Origin: JBBQER01 sp052148155
GTDB lineage: Bacteria > Actinomycetota > Acidimicrobiia > IMCC26256 > PALSA-610
DNA: 43,306 nt
Direction: 5' to 3'
Assembly: GCA_052148155.1 (NCBI GenBank)
Contig: JBKQIY010000113.1
Span: 1-43,306 of the forward strand
The translations under genes were made by a program, and so were the position numbers. The notes under the pieces are model-generated. The model had not been told where the DNA came from. It made no database searches and saw only the letters and a list, made by a program, of their open reading frames with translations. This document shows positions 1-8,219 of the stretch, in pieces. Each line of letters starts with the position of its first letter. Within the stretch, counting starts at the first letter, position 1.

Positions 1-128
1 TGCTTGGCGCGCGTCAGTCGAGACTTGTCGTGATCGAAGCCGACAACGTCGAAACCGCGCGCCGCGAGCGCCAGACCGACCGATCCTCCGATGAGGCCGG
101 TTCCGACCACCGCGACACGACCCGCCAT
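1..128 (-). CDS. tyrA: Prephenate dehydrogenase, N-terminal fragment (cut by window edge)
   Basis: Only the first 42 codons are in the window. The ATG at 128 opens M-A-G-R-V-A-V-V-G-T-G-L-I-G-G-S-V-G, a Rossmann nucleotide-binding turn (GxGxxGGS), followed by G-F-D-V-V-G-F-D-H-D, where the acidic end of beta-2 would bind the NAD(P) ribose. This is the usual N-terminus of prephenate dehydrogenase, which converts prephenate to 4-hydroxyphenylpyruvate in tyrosine synthesis. The start lies one base after the aroH stop, so the two are probably translated from one message, and chorismate mutase supplies its substrate. Identity rests on the motif plus the aroH neighbour; another Rossmann dehydrogenase cannot be excluded from so short a piece. 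Confidence 0.75.
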   Translation of the reverse strand, partial: MAGRVAVVGTGLIGGSVGLALAARGFDVVGFDHDKSRLTRAK

Positions 129-129
129 G

Positions 130-492
130 TCAGACGGGGAGGTCGTCGCGCAGCGAGCGGGCGCCCTCGAGGTAGACGTGGTGGAGCTCGCCGCGCGCCT
201 GGTCGCCGTAGAAATGCATCATCACCCGGATGGTGAGGGGCATCCCGTGCCCCACCGCGAGCTCGCGTGCGCACAGGAGCGGCACGTCGCCGAGGCCGAG
301 GGCCCGGGCGGCAGTGGCGGGGAACTCTGCGGTGATGTCGTCCGTCGCAGTGAAGATGATGCTGACGAGATCGTCGTGCGTGATCGCGTTTCGCGTCAGC
401 ATCTCTTCGACGAGCCGTTGCGTCTTGACGTCGATTTCGGTCTTGCTGTCTTCGTTGCAGGTGGTCGCGCCGCGCAAAGCCAGGACTCTCAC
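130..492 (-). CDS. aroH: Chorismate mutase, AroH type
   Basis: Monofunctional chorismate mutase of the trimeric AroH class, converting chorismate to prephenate. With a GTG start at 492 the protein is 120 residues, the family length, and begins V-R-V-L-A-L-R-G-A-T-T. Arg7, the C-A-R-E-L-A segment with Glu77, Arg89 in T-I-R-V and Tyr107 match, within one position, the Arg7, Glu78, Arg90 and Tyr108 active-site residues known from Bacillus subtilis AroH. The frame is open upstream to 666, but that extension is Arg/Pro-rich shadow of the next gene and was dropped. It lies 11 bases behind the pseudouridine synthase gene and one base before tyrA, forming an operon-like run. Confidence 0.93.
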   Translation of the reverse strand: MRVLALRGATTCNEDSKTEIDVKTQRLVEEMLTRNAITHDDLVSIIFTATDDITAEFPATAARALGLGDVPLLCARELAVGHGMPLTIRVMMHFYGDQARGELHHVYLEGARSLRDDLPV

Positions 493-503
493 GGGGTCGC
501 AGG

Positions 504-1277
504 CTAGTCGGGGGGTGTCGTGGGTTCGACGAGCGCGGCCGAGTACAGCGTCCGAACCTCGACCGGCGTGAGCGGACGGTAACGGCCGGGCGGGAGGGTC
601 GGATCGGCGAGCGGCCCGATACGGGTGCGCACGAGGCGGCGGACGGGGTGGCCGATCTCGGCACACATGCGGCGGACGATGCGTTTACGCCCTTCTTTGA
701 GGACAATCTCGAGTGCGCTGACGCCGGAGTCGGAACGTTGCACGACCTGCGCGCGCGCGGCGCGCGCAGGTCCGTCTTCGAGCTCGACTCCTTGGCGGAG
801 CGCTCGCAGCGCGAACGGCGACGGGACCCCTTCGACCTCTGCGAGGTACGCCTTCTCCACTCCGTGCCGGGGGTGTGTCAGCAACTCGGCGAGATCCCCG
901 TCGTTGGTCAACAACAGCAGACCTTCGGTGTCGAGATCGAGCCGGCCGACCGGAAACGCCCGCGGTTCGCTTGGAACCAACCCGACGACCGTCGGCCTTC
1001 CTTGCGGATCGCTGGCTGTGGTGACATAGCCGGCTGGTTTGTTGAGGAGCCAATACACGCGTGTCGTATCGACGACGACCGGGACGCCGTCGACGGTGAT
1101 ACGCGCGATGGCGGGGTCGGCGCGCGTCCCGAGGATCGCGACGTTGCCGTCGACCACGACCCGGCCCGCCGCGATGAGCAGCTCACAGGCTCGACGCGAT
1201 CCGAGGCCCGCGCGTGCCAACAGCTTCTGCAACCGCTCACCGCTGGGTTCGGAAGCCGGCCCGCCCGCGTCGGGCAC
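504..1277 (-). CDS. rluB: rRNA pseudouridine synthase, RsuA/RluB family
   Basis: A 257-residue protein with an N-terminal S4 RNA-binding domain (about 13-60, E-R-L-Q-K-L-L-A-R-A-G-L-G-S-R-R-A-C-E) and a pseudouridine synthase domain. The catalytic motif G-R-L-D-L-D-T-E-G-L-L is at 111-121 with the nucleophile Asp114, preceded by the conserved L-L-N-K-P-A-G-Y (77-84), and the C-terminal family motif E-G-R-K-R-I-V-R-R-M is present. Members isomerise a uridine in 23S or 16S rRNA; RluB (23S) is the usual actinobacterial copy next to scpB, so that symbol is inferred from context. It ends 2 bases from the scpB stop side, in the same direction, consistent with one transcription unit. Confidence 0.9.
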   Translation of the reverse strand: MPDAGGPASEPSGERLQKLLARAGLGSRRACELLIAAGRVVVDGNVAILGTRADPAIARITVDGVPVVVDTTRVYWLLNKPAGYVTTASDPQGRPTVVGLVPSEPRAFPVGRLDLDTEGLLLLTNDGDLAELLTHPRHGVEKAYLAEVEGVPSPFALRALRQGVELEDGPARAARAQVVQRSDSGVSALEIVLKEGRKRIVRRMCAEIGHPVRRLVRTRIGPLADPTLPPGRYRPLTPVEVRTLYSAALVEPTTPPD

Positions 1278-1279
1278 GC

Positions 1280-1909
1280 CTACGGCTCGGGGGTGTCGCC
1301 GGGCTGATCGAGTTCGACGTCGACCCCGCGCAGGCCTCGCTCGAGCGCCTCGACGAGGCTGGCCTCGGGGACGAAATCGGCGAGCGGAGCGAGATCGGCG
1401 AGGGAATCGAGGCCGAGCCGCTCCAAGAAGGCCGGCGTGGTTGAGAACAGGGTCGGATTTCCGGGCGTGGTTTCGTGCCCGCTCTCTTCCACGTAGCCGC
1501 GCGCGACGAGCGTCTTCAACGTTGCGTCGACGTTCACGCCGCGGATCGCCGAGATCTGCGCGCGTGCGATCGGCTGTTTGTAGGCGACGATTGCGAGGGT
1601 TTCGAGCGCAGGCCCCGACAGGCGGGCCGTCTGACCCTCCAACACGAAGCGCTCGACGTATGCGTAGGCGTCCGGATGGGTCTGGAAACGGTAGCCGCCT
1701 GCGACACGCGCGAGTTGAAATCCGCGCCCTTCGCGTTCGTACTCGGCGGCGAGTTCATCGCACAGTTCCTCGACCCGTGTTGTGGGCAACTCGACGAGCT
1801 GCGCGAGGAGGGCGGGCGGTACCGGCTCAGTTGCTGCCAACACAACTGCCTCGATCGCGCCGCGTGCTTCCATGTCAATCGAAGAGTCGGTGTTCATGCC
1901 GCTCGTCAC
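1280..1909 (-). CDS. scpB: Segregation and condensation protein B
   Basis: ScpB (209 residues) is the winged-helix dimer partner of ScpA in the SMC-ScpAB condensin complex that organises and separates chromosomes. The recognisable core is A-L-E-T-L-A-I-V-A-Y-K-Q-P-I-A-R-A-Q-I followed by I-R-G-V-N-V-D, the family hallmark, then two winged-helix halves. The GTG start at 1909 lies inside the scpA stop (GTGA, 4-base overlap), typical translational coupling of two subunits; an in-frame ATG four codons later (M-N-T-D-S-S) is the alternative start. The tail is short and acidic. Confidence 0.94.
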   Translation of the reverse strand: MTSGMNTDSSIDMEARGAIEAVVLAATEPVPPALLAQLVELPTTRVEELCDELAAEYEREGRGFQLARVAGGYRFQTHPDAYAYVERFVLEGQTARLSGPALETLAIVAYKQPIARAQISAIRGVNVDATLKTLVARGYVEESGHETTPGNPTLFSTTPAFLERLGLDSLADLAPLADFVPEASLVEALERGLRGVDVELDQPGDTPEP

Positions 1910-2730
1910 GCATGCTCCTCGACCGGCTCGGACGGTGGAATGGGGAGGGCTTCGCCGTCGAGGTCGGCGATCGAAGCGAGGTCGAGCTCGACGCGTTGAC
2001 CGGGCGCGAGGGGCATCACGATGAGATCGGAGAAACTCGTCGACTGTTCGAGGTCGATGACTCCCTGCTTGAAGAGTTCGAGCACCGCGAGGAAACGCAC
2101 GATGATTTCGAGTTTGTCGGCGGCGCCGAGGGTCAGATCACGAAAGCGCACCGCGCCGGTCGCTGGTAACAGCGCAAGGACTGTCTCGACCGCGTCGCGC
2201 ACGCTCGCGCGGATGGGTGCGACATGGTCGGTGCGGACCTCGGGCGCAGGCGTCGGAAGTAGACCCGAACGGGCCGCAGCCAAAAACGCGTCGAGTGAGA
2301 CACGCTCGAGGGGATCCGGCGCCAACGTCCGGAACGGTTCTTCCGGGCCGGCACTGCGCGCCACCGAGCGGCTCGCGTCGGCGAGCCGCCGGTTGAGCAC
2401 CTTCGCGGCGTCCTGGAAGGTTTTGCAGTCGAGGAGCCGCGCGAGCAAAAGGTCACGTTCTTCGAAACGCGATAACTCCTCGTCGAGTTCGATGTCGTCG
2501 CGGCCGGGGAGCAGACGGCGCGCTTTCAGTTCCACGAGCGTCGCCGCGATCAGCAAGAACTCCGTCGCCGACTCGAGGTCGACTCGCTGCATCCGCTCGA
2601 CCTCGGCGCAGAACGCGTCGACGATGCGCACGAGCGAAATCTCCCAGAGATCGACTTCGTCCTTGAGGATGAGGTGCAGGAGGAGATCGAACGGCCCTTC
2701 GAAGACCGGCGTCGAAACCTCATACGGCAT
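1906..2730 (-). CDS. scpA: Segregation and condensation protein A (kleisin)
   Basis: ScpA is the kleisin subunit bridging SMC heads. The chosen ATG at 2730 gives 274 residues beginning M-P-Y-E-V-S-T-P-V-F-E-G-P-F-D-L-L-L-H-L-I, the standard ScpA N-terminus (F-x-G-P-L/F-D-L-L-L). The central segment has E-F-L-L-I-A-A-T-L-V-E-L-K-A-R-R-L-L-P, and the C-terminal winged-helix includes V-R-F-L-A-V-L-E-L-F-K-Q-G. The reading frame stays open 158 codons further upstream, but that part overlaps the divergent trpS gene and lacks family similarity. The stop overlaps the scpB start. The 97-bp gap to trpS must carry divergent promoters for both. Confidence 0.95.
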   Translation of the reverse strand: MPYEVSTPVFEGPFDLLLHLILKDEVDLWEISLVRIVDAFCAEVERMQRVDLESATEFLLIAATLVELKARRLLPGRDDIELDEELSRFEERDLLLARLLDCKTFQDAAKVLNRRLADASRSVARSAGPEEPFRTLAPDPLERVSLDAFLAAARSGLLPTPAPEVRTDHVAPIRASVRDAVETVLALLPATGAVRFRDLTLGAADKLEIIVRFLAVLELFKQGVIDLEQSTSFSDLIVMPLAPGQRVELDLASIADLDGEALPIPPSEPVEEHA

Positions 2731-2827
2731 GGAGGCAGGGTATCGAACGGGATCGCGAAGTTGACGCACCTTCCCGAGAGCGAAAATGGGCTGGTGGGGC
2801 GCCTGTCGACGGGTAGTGTGCGCCGCC

Positions 2828-3871
2828 GTGGCGCGCGTGTTCTCGGGAATCAAGCCGACCGGCGACATGCATCTCGGCAACTTCATCGGTGCGGTGCGCC
2901 GCTGGGTCGACGGCCAGCCCGAGGCTGGTTCGCCGGGAGCGCACAACCACGACGCGATCTTCTGCGTTGTCGACTTGCATGCCCTGACCATGCCGTACGA
3001 CCCGGCCGAGCTGACGAAGGCCACACGCCGGCTGGCCACACTGCTGCTGGCCGCAGGTCTCGATCCGCAGCGGTGCCTCTTGTTCGTCCAGAGCCACGTG
3101 CGTGCGCATGCCGAGCTGACCTGGCTCCTGAACTGCACGGCCACGTTCGGTGAGCTGCGGCGCATGACGCAGTTCAAGGACAAGGCGGCGGGAGCGGGTC
3201 CCAACGGCCAGGAGTCGGTGTCCGTCGGACTGTTCGACTATCCGGTGTTGATGGCGGCTGACATCTTGTTGTACGACACTGATGAGGTTCCGGTCGGCGA
3301 CGACCAACGCCAGCATGTCGAGCTGACGCGCGACATCGCGTTACGTTTCAACCACCAGTTCGGTGCGGTGTTCACGGTCCCGAAAGCGACCTTCCCGCCG
3401 GTTGGCGCGCGCATCATGGATCTGCAAGCGCCCGCCCGGAAGATGTCGAAGTCTCAGGAGTCGCCACAGGGCACGATCGAAGTGCTCGACGACGCAAAGC
3501 AGATCACAAAAAAGATCAAATCGGCCGTCACCGACTCTGGGACCGACGTGCGTCACGATCGGGACGCCAAGCCGGGCGTGTCGAACCTCATCGAGATCCA
3601 CGCCGCGGTGACCGGCCAAACGATCGCGAGTGTCGAGCAACAGTTCGACGTCGGCGGCTACGGACAGTTCAAATCGGCCGTTGCCGAAGCCGTGGTCGAA
3701 TACCTCCGGCCTGTCCAAACGCGCTATGGCGAACTGGTCGCCGATCCCGGCGAGGTGGACCGTCTGCTCGCGGCCGGGGCTGACGCCGCGACCGCGGCCG
3801 CCGATCCGGTCGTCGCACGCGCGAAGGCGGCCGCCGGACTTCTCCCTCGCGCAGAGATCGTCGTCTCTTGA
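2828..3871 (+). CDS. trpS: Tryptophanyl-tRNA synthetase
   Basis: Class I aminoacyl-tRNA synthetase charging tRNA-Trp. A GTG start at 2828 gives 347 residues and the normal N-terminus V-A-R-V-F-S-G-I-K-P-T-G-D-M-H-L-G-N, with the HIGH-equivalent H-L-G-N at residues 15-18. The KMSKS loop is exact at 205-209. G-E-L-R-R-M-T-Q-F-K-D-K and V-P-V-G-D-D-Q-R-Q-H-V-E are the expected family blocks. An in-frame start 42 bases upstream would add an unrelated Trp/Arg stretch and was rejected. A TAGTGT hexamer ends 8 bases before the GTG and could be a -10 element of a leaderless message; I see no convincing Shine-Dalgarno. The insertion sequence begins about 10 bases after the stop. Confidence 0.95.
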   Translation: MARVFSGIKPTGDMHLGNFIGAVRRWVDGQPEAGSPGAHNHDAIFCVVDLHALTMPYDPAELTKATRRLATLLLAAGLDPQRCLLFVQSHVRAHAELTWLLNCTATFGELRRMTQFKDKAAGAGPNGQESVSVGLFDYPVLMAADILLYDTDEVPVGDDQRQHVELTRDIALRFNHQFGAVFTVPKATFPPVGARIMDLQAPARKMSKSQESPQGTIEVLDDAKQITKKIKSAVTDSGTDVRHDRDAKPGVSNLIEIHAAVTGQTIASVEQQFDVGGYGQFKSAVAEAVVEYLRPVQTRYGELVADPGEVDRLLAAGADAATAAADPVVARAKAAAGLLPRAEIVVS

Positions 3872-3878
3872 ACGCTTA

Positions 3879-5143
3879 GGATCCGCGCGAGAATAAGTCG
3901 CGCGTTGTAGTTTGGTGGGGTGGAGGTCACGGTTGAGGGACTCGGGGAGTTCTTCGAGCGGGTGTTGCCGTTGTTGGATGAGCGTCAGCAACGGTTGGTG
4001 TTGGGAGCGACGGCGTCGATGTTGGGTCGGGGTGGCAAGACGGTGGTGAGCGAAGCGGCGTTGGTGTCGCGTAACACGGTGATTGCGGGGGTGCGCGAGA
4101 TCGAGACGGGAGCGGATCCGTCGGATCGGGTGCGACGCGCGGGTGGTGGACGGAAGCGCGCGATCGACAAGGACCCGGATCTGTTGTTGGAGCTCGACGC
4201 TCTCGTCTATCCCGAGACGCGTGGTGATCCGATGTCGCCGTTGCGTTGGACGTTGAAGTCGACTCGCGTGTTGGCAGCCGCGCTGCGGGCCAAGGGTTTC
4301 GAGGTCGGGGCCAGCCTGGTGGGTGAGCTGTTACATCAGATGGGCTATAGCTTGCAGGGCACGGCCAAACGCAAAGAAGGCACCCAGCACGCTGATCGCG
4401 ACGGTCAGTTCCGTTACATCAACGAACAGGCGGTCGCGTCTCTCGCTTCGGACCAGCCGGTGATCTCGGTCGACGCGAAAAAGAAAGAACTGGTCGGCGA
4501 TTACGCCAACGGCGGGCTCGAGTGGCAGCCGCAAGGTTCGCCCGAACGGGTCCGCGTCCACGATTTTATCGATCCCGAGATGGGCAAGGCCATCCCCTAT
4601 GGCGTCTACGACCTCGCCAACGATGAGGGCTGGGTATCGGTCGGCGACGACGCCGACACCGCCGCGTTCGCGGTGCACACGATCGGCCAGTGGTGGGCGC
4701 AGATGGGCAAGGCCCGCTACCCGAAGGCGACGCGGCTGTTGGTGTGCGCCGACGCGGGCGGCTCGAACGGCTATCGAATACGCGCCTGGAAGACCGAACT
4801 CGCCAAGTTCGCAGCCGAGACCGGCCTCGAGGTCACCGTGTGTCACTACCCGCCCGGAACCTCGAAGTGGAACAAGATCGAACATCGTCTGTTCAGCTTC
4901 ATCACCATGAACTGGCGCGGTCGACCGCTCACCAGCTACCGAGTCATCGTCGAATTGATCGCCAACACCACCACCCGCAAGGGCCTCAAAGTCCAAGCCG
5001 CACTCGACCAAGGCCACTACCCGACCGGCATCAAAATCAGCGACCAGCAACTCGCCGCCGTACCACTCACCCGTCACGACTGGCACGGCGACTGGAACTA
5101 CACCCTGCACCCATCACCGCTCAAATAATTTCCGGGCGGGCCC
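3879..5143 (+). mobile_element. Insertion sequence, ISAzo13-like, with imperfect terminal inverted repeats
   Basis: The element consists of one transposase gene with very short flanks. Comparing the sequence from 3879 inward with the reverse complement from 5143 inward, about 16 of the first 24 positions agree (left starts GGATCCGCGCG, right GGGCCCGCCCG), which I take as imperfect terminal repeats; the right one overlaps the transposase stop. I cannot identify a clear target duplication. The left end falls right behind trpS and the right end lies inside the tail of the LPXTG reading frame. Ends could be off by several bases. Confidence 0.6.
3920..5128 (+). CDS. ISAzo13-family DDE transposase
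   Basis: Full-length 402-residue transposase. It has an N-terminal DNA-binding region and the family's catalytic blocks: V-I-S-V-D-A-K-K-K-E with Asp185, L-V-C-A-D-A-G-G-S-N with Asp278, and P-P-G-T-S-K-W-N-K-I-E-H-R-L-F with Glu321, together a D-D-E triad. Other strongly typical segments are G-D-Y-A-N-G-G-L-E-W, the N-W-R-G-R-P-L stretch and the C-terminal H-G-D-W-N-Y-T. The reading frame is intact from the GTG at 3920 to the stop at 5128, so the copy may still be active. It is the only transposase I can recognise in the window. Confidence 0.92.
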   Translation: MEVTVEGLGEFFERVLPLLDERQQRLVLGATASMLGRGGKTVVSEAALVSRNTVIAGVREIETGADPSDRVRRAGGGRKRAIDKDPDLLLELDALVYPETRGDPMSPLRWTLKSTRVLAAALRAKGFEVGASLVGELLHQMGYSLQGTAKRKEGTQHADRDGQFRYINEQAVASLASDQPVISVDAKKKELVGDYANGGLEWQPQGSPERVRVHDFIDPEMGKAIPYGVYDLANDEGWVSVGDDADTAAFAVHTIGQWWAQMGKARYPKATRLLVCADAGGSNGYRIRAWKTELAKFAAETGLEVTVCHYPPGTSKWNKIEHRLFSFITMNWRGRPLTSYRVIVELIANTTTRKGLKVQAALDQGHYPTGIKISDQQLAAVPLTRHDWHGDWNYTLHPSPLK

Positions 5144-5390
5144 TTCGCGTCGACTGCTGACGAGATCGGGAGCGCTTCGGTCGGATCAAGAGCAAGCCTG
5201 CGACGAACATCGTTCCCCCTGCAACGAGCGCGCCTTCAATGGGTACTCCAGTTGCCGGCAGGTCGCTGTGATCAGGCTCTACCGCGATCGCTGTCGTCGT
5301 TCGCATCGAACGAGCGGCGCGTGCAGATGGGCGCGTGGGAATTGATGTCGAGCGGATGGTGGTTGAAGTTGGTCCGACGGTTGTCGCGTC
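5121..5390 (-). pseudogene. LPXTG cell-wall sorting signal, remnant running into the insertion sequence
   Basis: The minus-strand frame open from 5390 reads a Thr/Ser/Pro-rich stretch (T-S-T-T-I-R-S-T-S-I-P-T), then S-D-L-P-A-T-G, about 18 hydrophobic residues (G-A-L-V-A-G-G-T-M-F-V-A-G-L-L-L-I) and a basic tail (R-P-K-R-S-R-S-R). That order is the classic sortase signal: stalk, LPXTG, membrane segment, positive charges. The final eight residues (R-A-R-P-E-I-I region) and the stop come from the insertion-sequence end, so the original 3' end was replaced. An ATG at 5306 would give only 61 residues, so the rest of the surface protein is missing or frame-disrupted; no sortase gene is in the window. 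Confidence 0.55.
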
Positions 5391-5503
5391 TCAGCGAACA
5401 GCATGTCGAATCGCAGCACAACAGTCGGACTGCGAGCCGGTAACGCATCCGCTGAACGCCACTGGTACGTCCGTCACCGCGCCGGACCCGCAATACGGTT
5501 GGC

Positions 5504-5947
5504 TCAGTTGGCGCAAGCGAAGGTCGGCTCGGTCGTTCCGCCACCACTCATCGTCAAGGTCCAGCCTTTGTCGGACACCAGCCGGTCGCCGTGCACGTCT
5601 ACGTCAGACGGGAGCCTCATCGGCGGCGGAGCGCCCGTCATCAAGTCAGTCCACGAGGTTGGGTACTTACCTGTCACGATGTCAGTAACGAAGCTCGCGT
5701 CCCTGGCCGTAGTGGCCGTCCGCGCGCACTCGTCAACGAATGAGACTGTGGTTGGACTTGGAGGTTCGCGATCAAGCGACTCACCGCCGAGCGACGGCGC
5801 ATCACCGCCTTGGATCTGCAGATGAAGCGTCGACTCATCACCTTTCACGCTGACGAACATGCCAACCGCGACGACGGCGACGGACACGACGACATACAAA
5901 ACGAGCCGGGTCCTACGCTTGCGCGGCGCACCGGACGCCTGCTTCAC
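5504..5947 (-). CDS. Membrane-anchored hypothetical protein
   Basis: A 147-residue protein of unknown family, GTG start at 5947. It opens with a basic segment (S-G-A-P-R-K-R-R-T-R), then one membrane helix at about 15-35 (L-V-L-Y-V-V-V-S-V-A-V-V-A-V-G-M-F-V), so the remaining ~110 residues should face outside. The C-terminal part (D-I-V-T-G-K-Y-P-T-S-W-T-D-L, then K-G-W-T-L-T-M-S-G-G-G) vaguely resembles the small globular domain of pseudopilins, but there is no prepilin cleavage site; this similarity is only an impression. It lies upstream of the LPXTG remnant on the same strand and could be the surviving 5' part of the same surface-protein locus. Confidence 0.55.
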   Translation of the reverse strand: MKQASGAPRKRRTRLVLYVVVSVAVVAVGMFVSVKGDESTLHLQIQGGDAPSLGGESLDREPPSPTTVSFVDECARTATTARDASFVTDIVTGKYPTSWTDLMTGAPPPMRLPSDVDVHGDRLVSDKGWTLTMSGGGTTEPTFACAN

Positions 5948-6074
5948 GAGGCCAACTGTACGGCGCGCGCCGCGTCATGTAGCCCGGCTCAGCACCGAAG
6001 CCGGCGCGAATATCTCCGGGACTCATCACCGCCGAACTACATGCCACGGGGGAGACGGCGACTAACCGACTCCG

Positions 6075-6426
6075 TCATATCCGTTGCCGGGCCGACAGCC
6101 CACAAGGCCCAACGACTCCCGGCGACGAGACGTCGTCGCCGGGAACAACGGCGAACCGCGGTATGCCTTGTAGCACGACGCCAAACGGAGGGCTCGGTCT
6201 TCCCATCGGAGAGACGTAGCCGACCGGAGATCGTGCCGGCGACCTTCGTGCGAACCGTCCGACCGTCGTGGACGAGGTCGACCACTTCTCCGGCAGCGAC
6301 CGAGTCGCTCAAAACGGCACTACCGACGACGGTCCCACGATCCGGAATCGCGAAGCAGGAGTTGATACCGAACCAGAACGGCGATTGAGCACCGGGCGTC
6401 TTGCGATCGCGCCCAGTGTGGCGCAC
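6075..6426 (-). pseudogene. EF-Tu domain-II-like protein, frameshifted
   Basis: From the GTG at 6426 the frame reads F-A-I-P-D-R-G-T-V-V-G-S-A-V, then A-G-E-V-V-D-L-V-H-D-G-R-T-V-R-T-K-V-A-G-T-I-S. This follows the beta-barrel pattern of translation-factor domain II (F-x-I-x-G-R-G-T-V-V-x-G ... G-D-x-V ... V-x-G-I). The matching second half, F-G-V-V-L-Q-G-I-P-R-F-A-V-V-P-G-D-D-V-S-S-P-G, is in another frame and ends at 6075, so a 1-base indel near 6216-6232 splits the gene. There is no GTPase domain; small stand-alone domain-II proteins of this kind exist in actinobacteria, role unknown. A perfect hairpin overlaps its 3' half. Confidence 0.5.
6118..6143. other. Perfect 11-bp inverted repeat with 4-base loop
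   Basis: CCCGGCGACGA at 6118-6128 is exactly complementary to TCGTCGCCGGG at 6133-6143, with GACG between. It is inside the 3' half of the frameshifted domain-II-like gene. No T-run follows on either strand, so it is not a standard intrinsic terminator; a very stable RNA hairpin or a protein-binding palindrome is possible. Confidence 0.5.
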
Positions 6427-6827
6427 CTCACCCGAGGGCTTGCAAGAGGCTCCTGAGACAATGAGGTCGCGCGAAGTCGCGACTGCGCGGAGCTCAGATG
6501 TTCATTCCTCGCGGCGGAGGGCACGCCTGCGCAGGTCAGAACCAGTCCGCGAGGTTTATGTGCGACCGCGAGCGGCCTTCAGATCGGTTCCATCGCATGT
6601 TCATCGCGCGGACGGAGCAACGCGCGCCGGCTTCGCGTCCTTGACGAGGTCGCTGAGCGCCACTGCGAGTGTGAGCCCGCCTTTGCTGTCATCGCCGTCC
6701 CTGTGAGGGCATTATTGCGGCGTCGGCAGCGGCGTGGAGCTACCGCTCGGACCGAGACTCTGGGGCGGTCGTGGCGAGAGACAACCAAGACCGCTGAACG
6801 GCCCGCGATGTCGGTAGGGTCACCGCG
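6427..6827. other. Intergenic stretch with no supported gene
   Basis: All frames here give only Arg/Ser-rich shadow peptides. It must hold the promoter of the DUF2786 gene at its right end. I see no RNA gene or repeat. Confidence 0.4.
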
Positions 6828-8219
6828 ATGGGCAAGAACAACCGTGCCCGACGTGCCGCGAAAGCGAAGCGTCGAACGAAGGGATACGACAAGCGCCGAG
6901 GCTCGAGCTCCCGAGGTGACCCCTTTGGAGGGTTCGCTTCCTCCGGCGAACCGATCCTCACGACGGCAGAGTTGGTGGAGGGGCTTCTCGATCTCGCCGC
7001 GGCCGCACCGCGATACCGCGACGTCGGGGTCGCCGACCGTGCTGTCGAACGACTCTGCATGCTCGACGCGTCCGTCGTAACCCGTGAGGCCGAACGGCAG
7101 GTCCGGCGAATGGTCGCAGCGGCATGGAACGGCGGCTGGCAACCCTTGGAACTGGCCCGCCAGGTTCGCCGCGCAACGGATGCGGTGACTGCGAGGTTGG
7201 CATTGGTCGCGATCGCTGCCGATCACGCCGTCCGGGCCGAGTCGACGCTCGACTCGCGGTGGGTCGAACAGCTGGGCGAACTGGATCTCCCGGCTGTCGC
7301 CGCGGGCACGGCGTTGCTCGCAGCGTGGGCGCGAGACGAGCAGCTGACTTGGCCCGAGCAGGTTCGTTCGGTCGTCGCGCTGCTCCAGAGTCTGGCCGCG
7401 ATCTCCGTGATCCAGATCCTGATCCCGCCCCCAGGCGCCGGGTCTGATCACGAGGCGATCATCGACCTGACCTCCAAGGCGGACGATCCGATGCTCAATC
7501 GGGTACGCGCGCTCCTGGCGCAGGCCGAGTCCACGAACTACCAAGCCGAAGCCGAAGCGTTCACCGCGAAAGCGCAAGAGCTCATGACTCGCCACGCCAT
7601 AGACATGGCCATGGTCTCAACTAGCACGCGACGCTCTGAGCGACCCGCCACGATTCGTATCCCGATCGATGAGCCCTACGTCGACGCGAAGTCGTTGTTG
7701 TTGCAAATCGTGGCCGAGAACTCGCGCTGCCGAGCGGCGTTCCATCAGCGATTCGCGATGTCGTCGGTCGTTGGGTTCGCCGACGATCTCAACGCGACCG
7801 AGACGCTGTTCACGTCATTGCTCGTCCAGGCTCAGGTCGCGATGCACGCCGCGGCGACGTCGGCTCCGCCCGGGACACGGACACGAAGCCGGTCGTTTCG
7901 CGCCGCGTTCCTCTTGGCCTACGCCGAGCGGGTCGCCGAACGGTTAGCCGAGATCAACAGCTATGTCGTCGCTGACGCCGAAGCCGAAAGCGGCCAGGCG
8001 ATCTTGCCGGTACTCGCCGCCCGTTCCTCACTCGTCGACGCGACCGTCGCCGAGATCTTCGGCCAGCTGACCACCAGCGCGGTTCGAGGCGGCCACGACC
8101 CCGCCGGTTGGGCCAGCGGACACATGGCCGCCGACCGCGCCCAACTCAGCTTCGGTGGCCTGGCCCAAGCGGACCTGACCTTCTCGGATCCGGCGCTGAG
8201 TGTCGCCCCCACGAACTGA
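6828..8219 (+). CDS. DUF2786 domain protein
   Basis: A 463-residue protein. It starts with a very basic tail (M-G-K-N-N-R-A-R-R-A-A-K-A-K-R-R-T-K), has an alpha-helical middle rich in Ala/Leu/Val, and then the DUF2786 signature around 215-260: M-L-N-R-V-R-A-L-L-A-Q-A-E-S-T, then E-A-E-A-F-T-A-K-A-Q-E-L-M-T-R-H-A-I. The C-terminal ~200 residues form the domain commonly found after it. Function of the family is unknown; the basic N-terminus suggests nucleic-acid contact (inference). Start is an ATG with AGGG eight bases upstream. Single gene, not obviously in an operon. Confidence 0.85.
   Translation: MGKNNRARRAAKAKRRTKGYDKRRGSSSRGDPFGGFASSGEPILTTAELVEGLLDLAAAAPRYRDVGVADRAVERLCMLDASVVTREAERQVRRMVAAAWNGGWQPLELARQVRRATDAVTARLALVAIAADHAVRAESTLDSRWVEQLGELDLPAVAAGTALLAAWARDEQLTWPEQVRSVVALLQSLAAISVIQILIPPPGAGSDHEAIIDLTSKADDPMLNRVRALLAQAESTNYQAEAEAFTAKAQELMTRHAIDMAMVSTSTRRSERPATIRIPIDEPYVDAKSLLLQIVAENSRCRAAFHQRFAMSSVVGFADDLNATETLFTSLLVQAQVAMHAAATSAPPGTRTRSRSFRAAFLLAYAERVAERLAEINSYVVADAEAESGQAILPVLAARSSLVDATVAEIFGQLTTSAVRGGHDPAGWASGHMAADRAQLSFGGLAQADLTFSDPALSVAPTN

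Noticed and set aside
6579..7595. 338-residue minus-strand frame opposite the DUF2786 gene
   Set aside because: Arg/Gly-rich shadow of the plus-strand gene, which has a domain signature; no motif in this frame.
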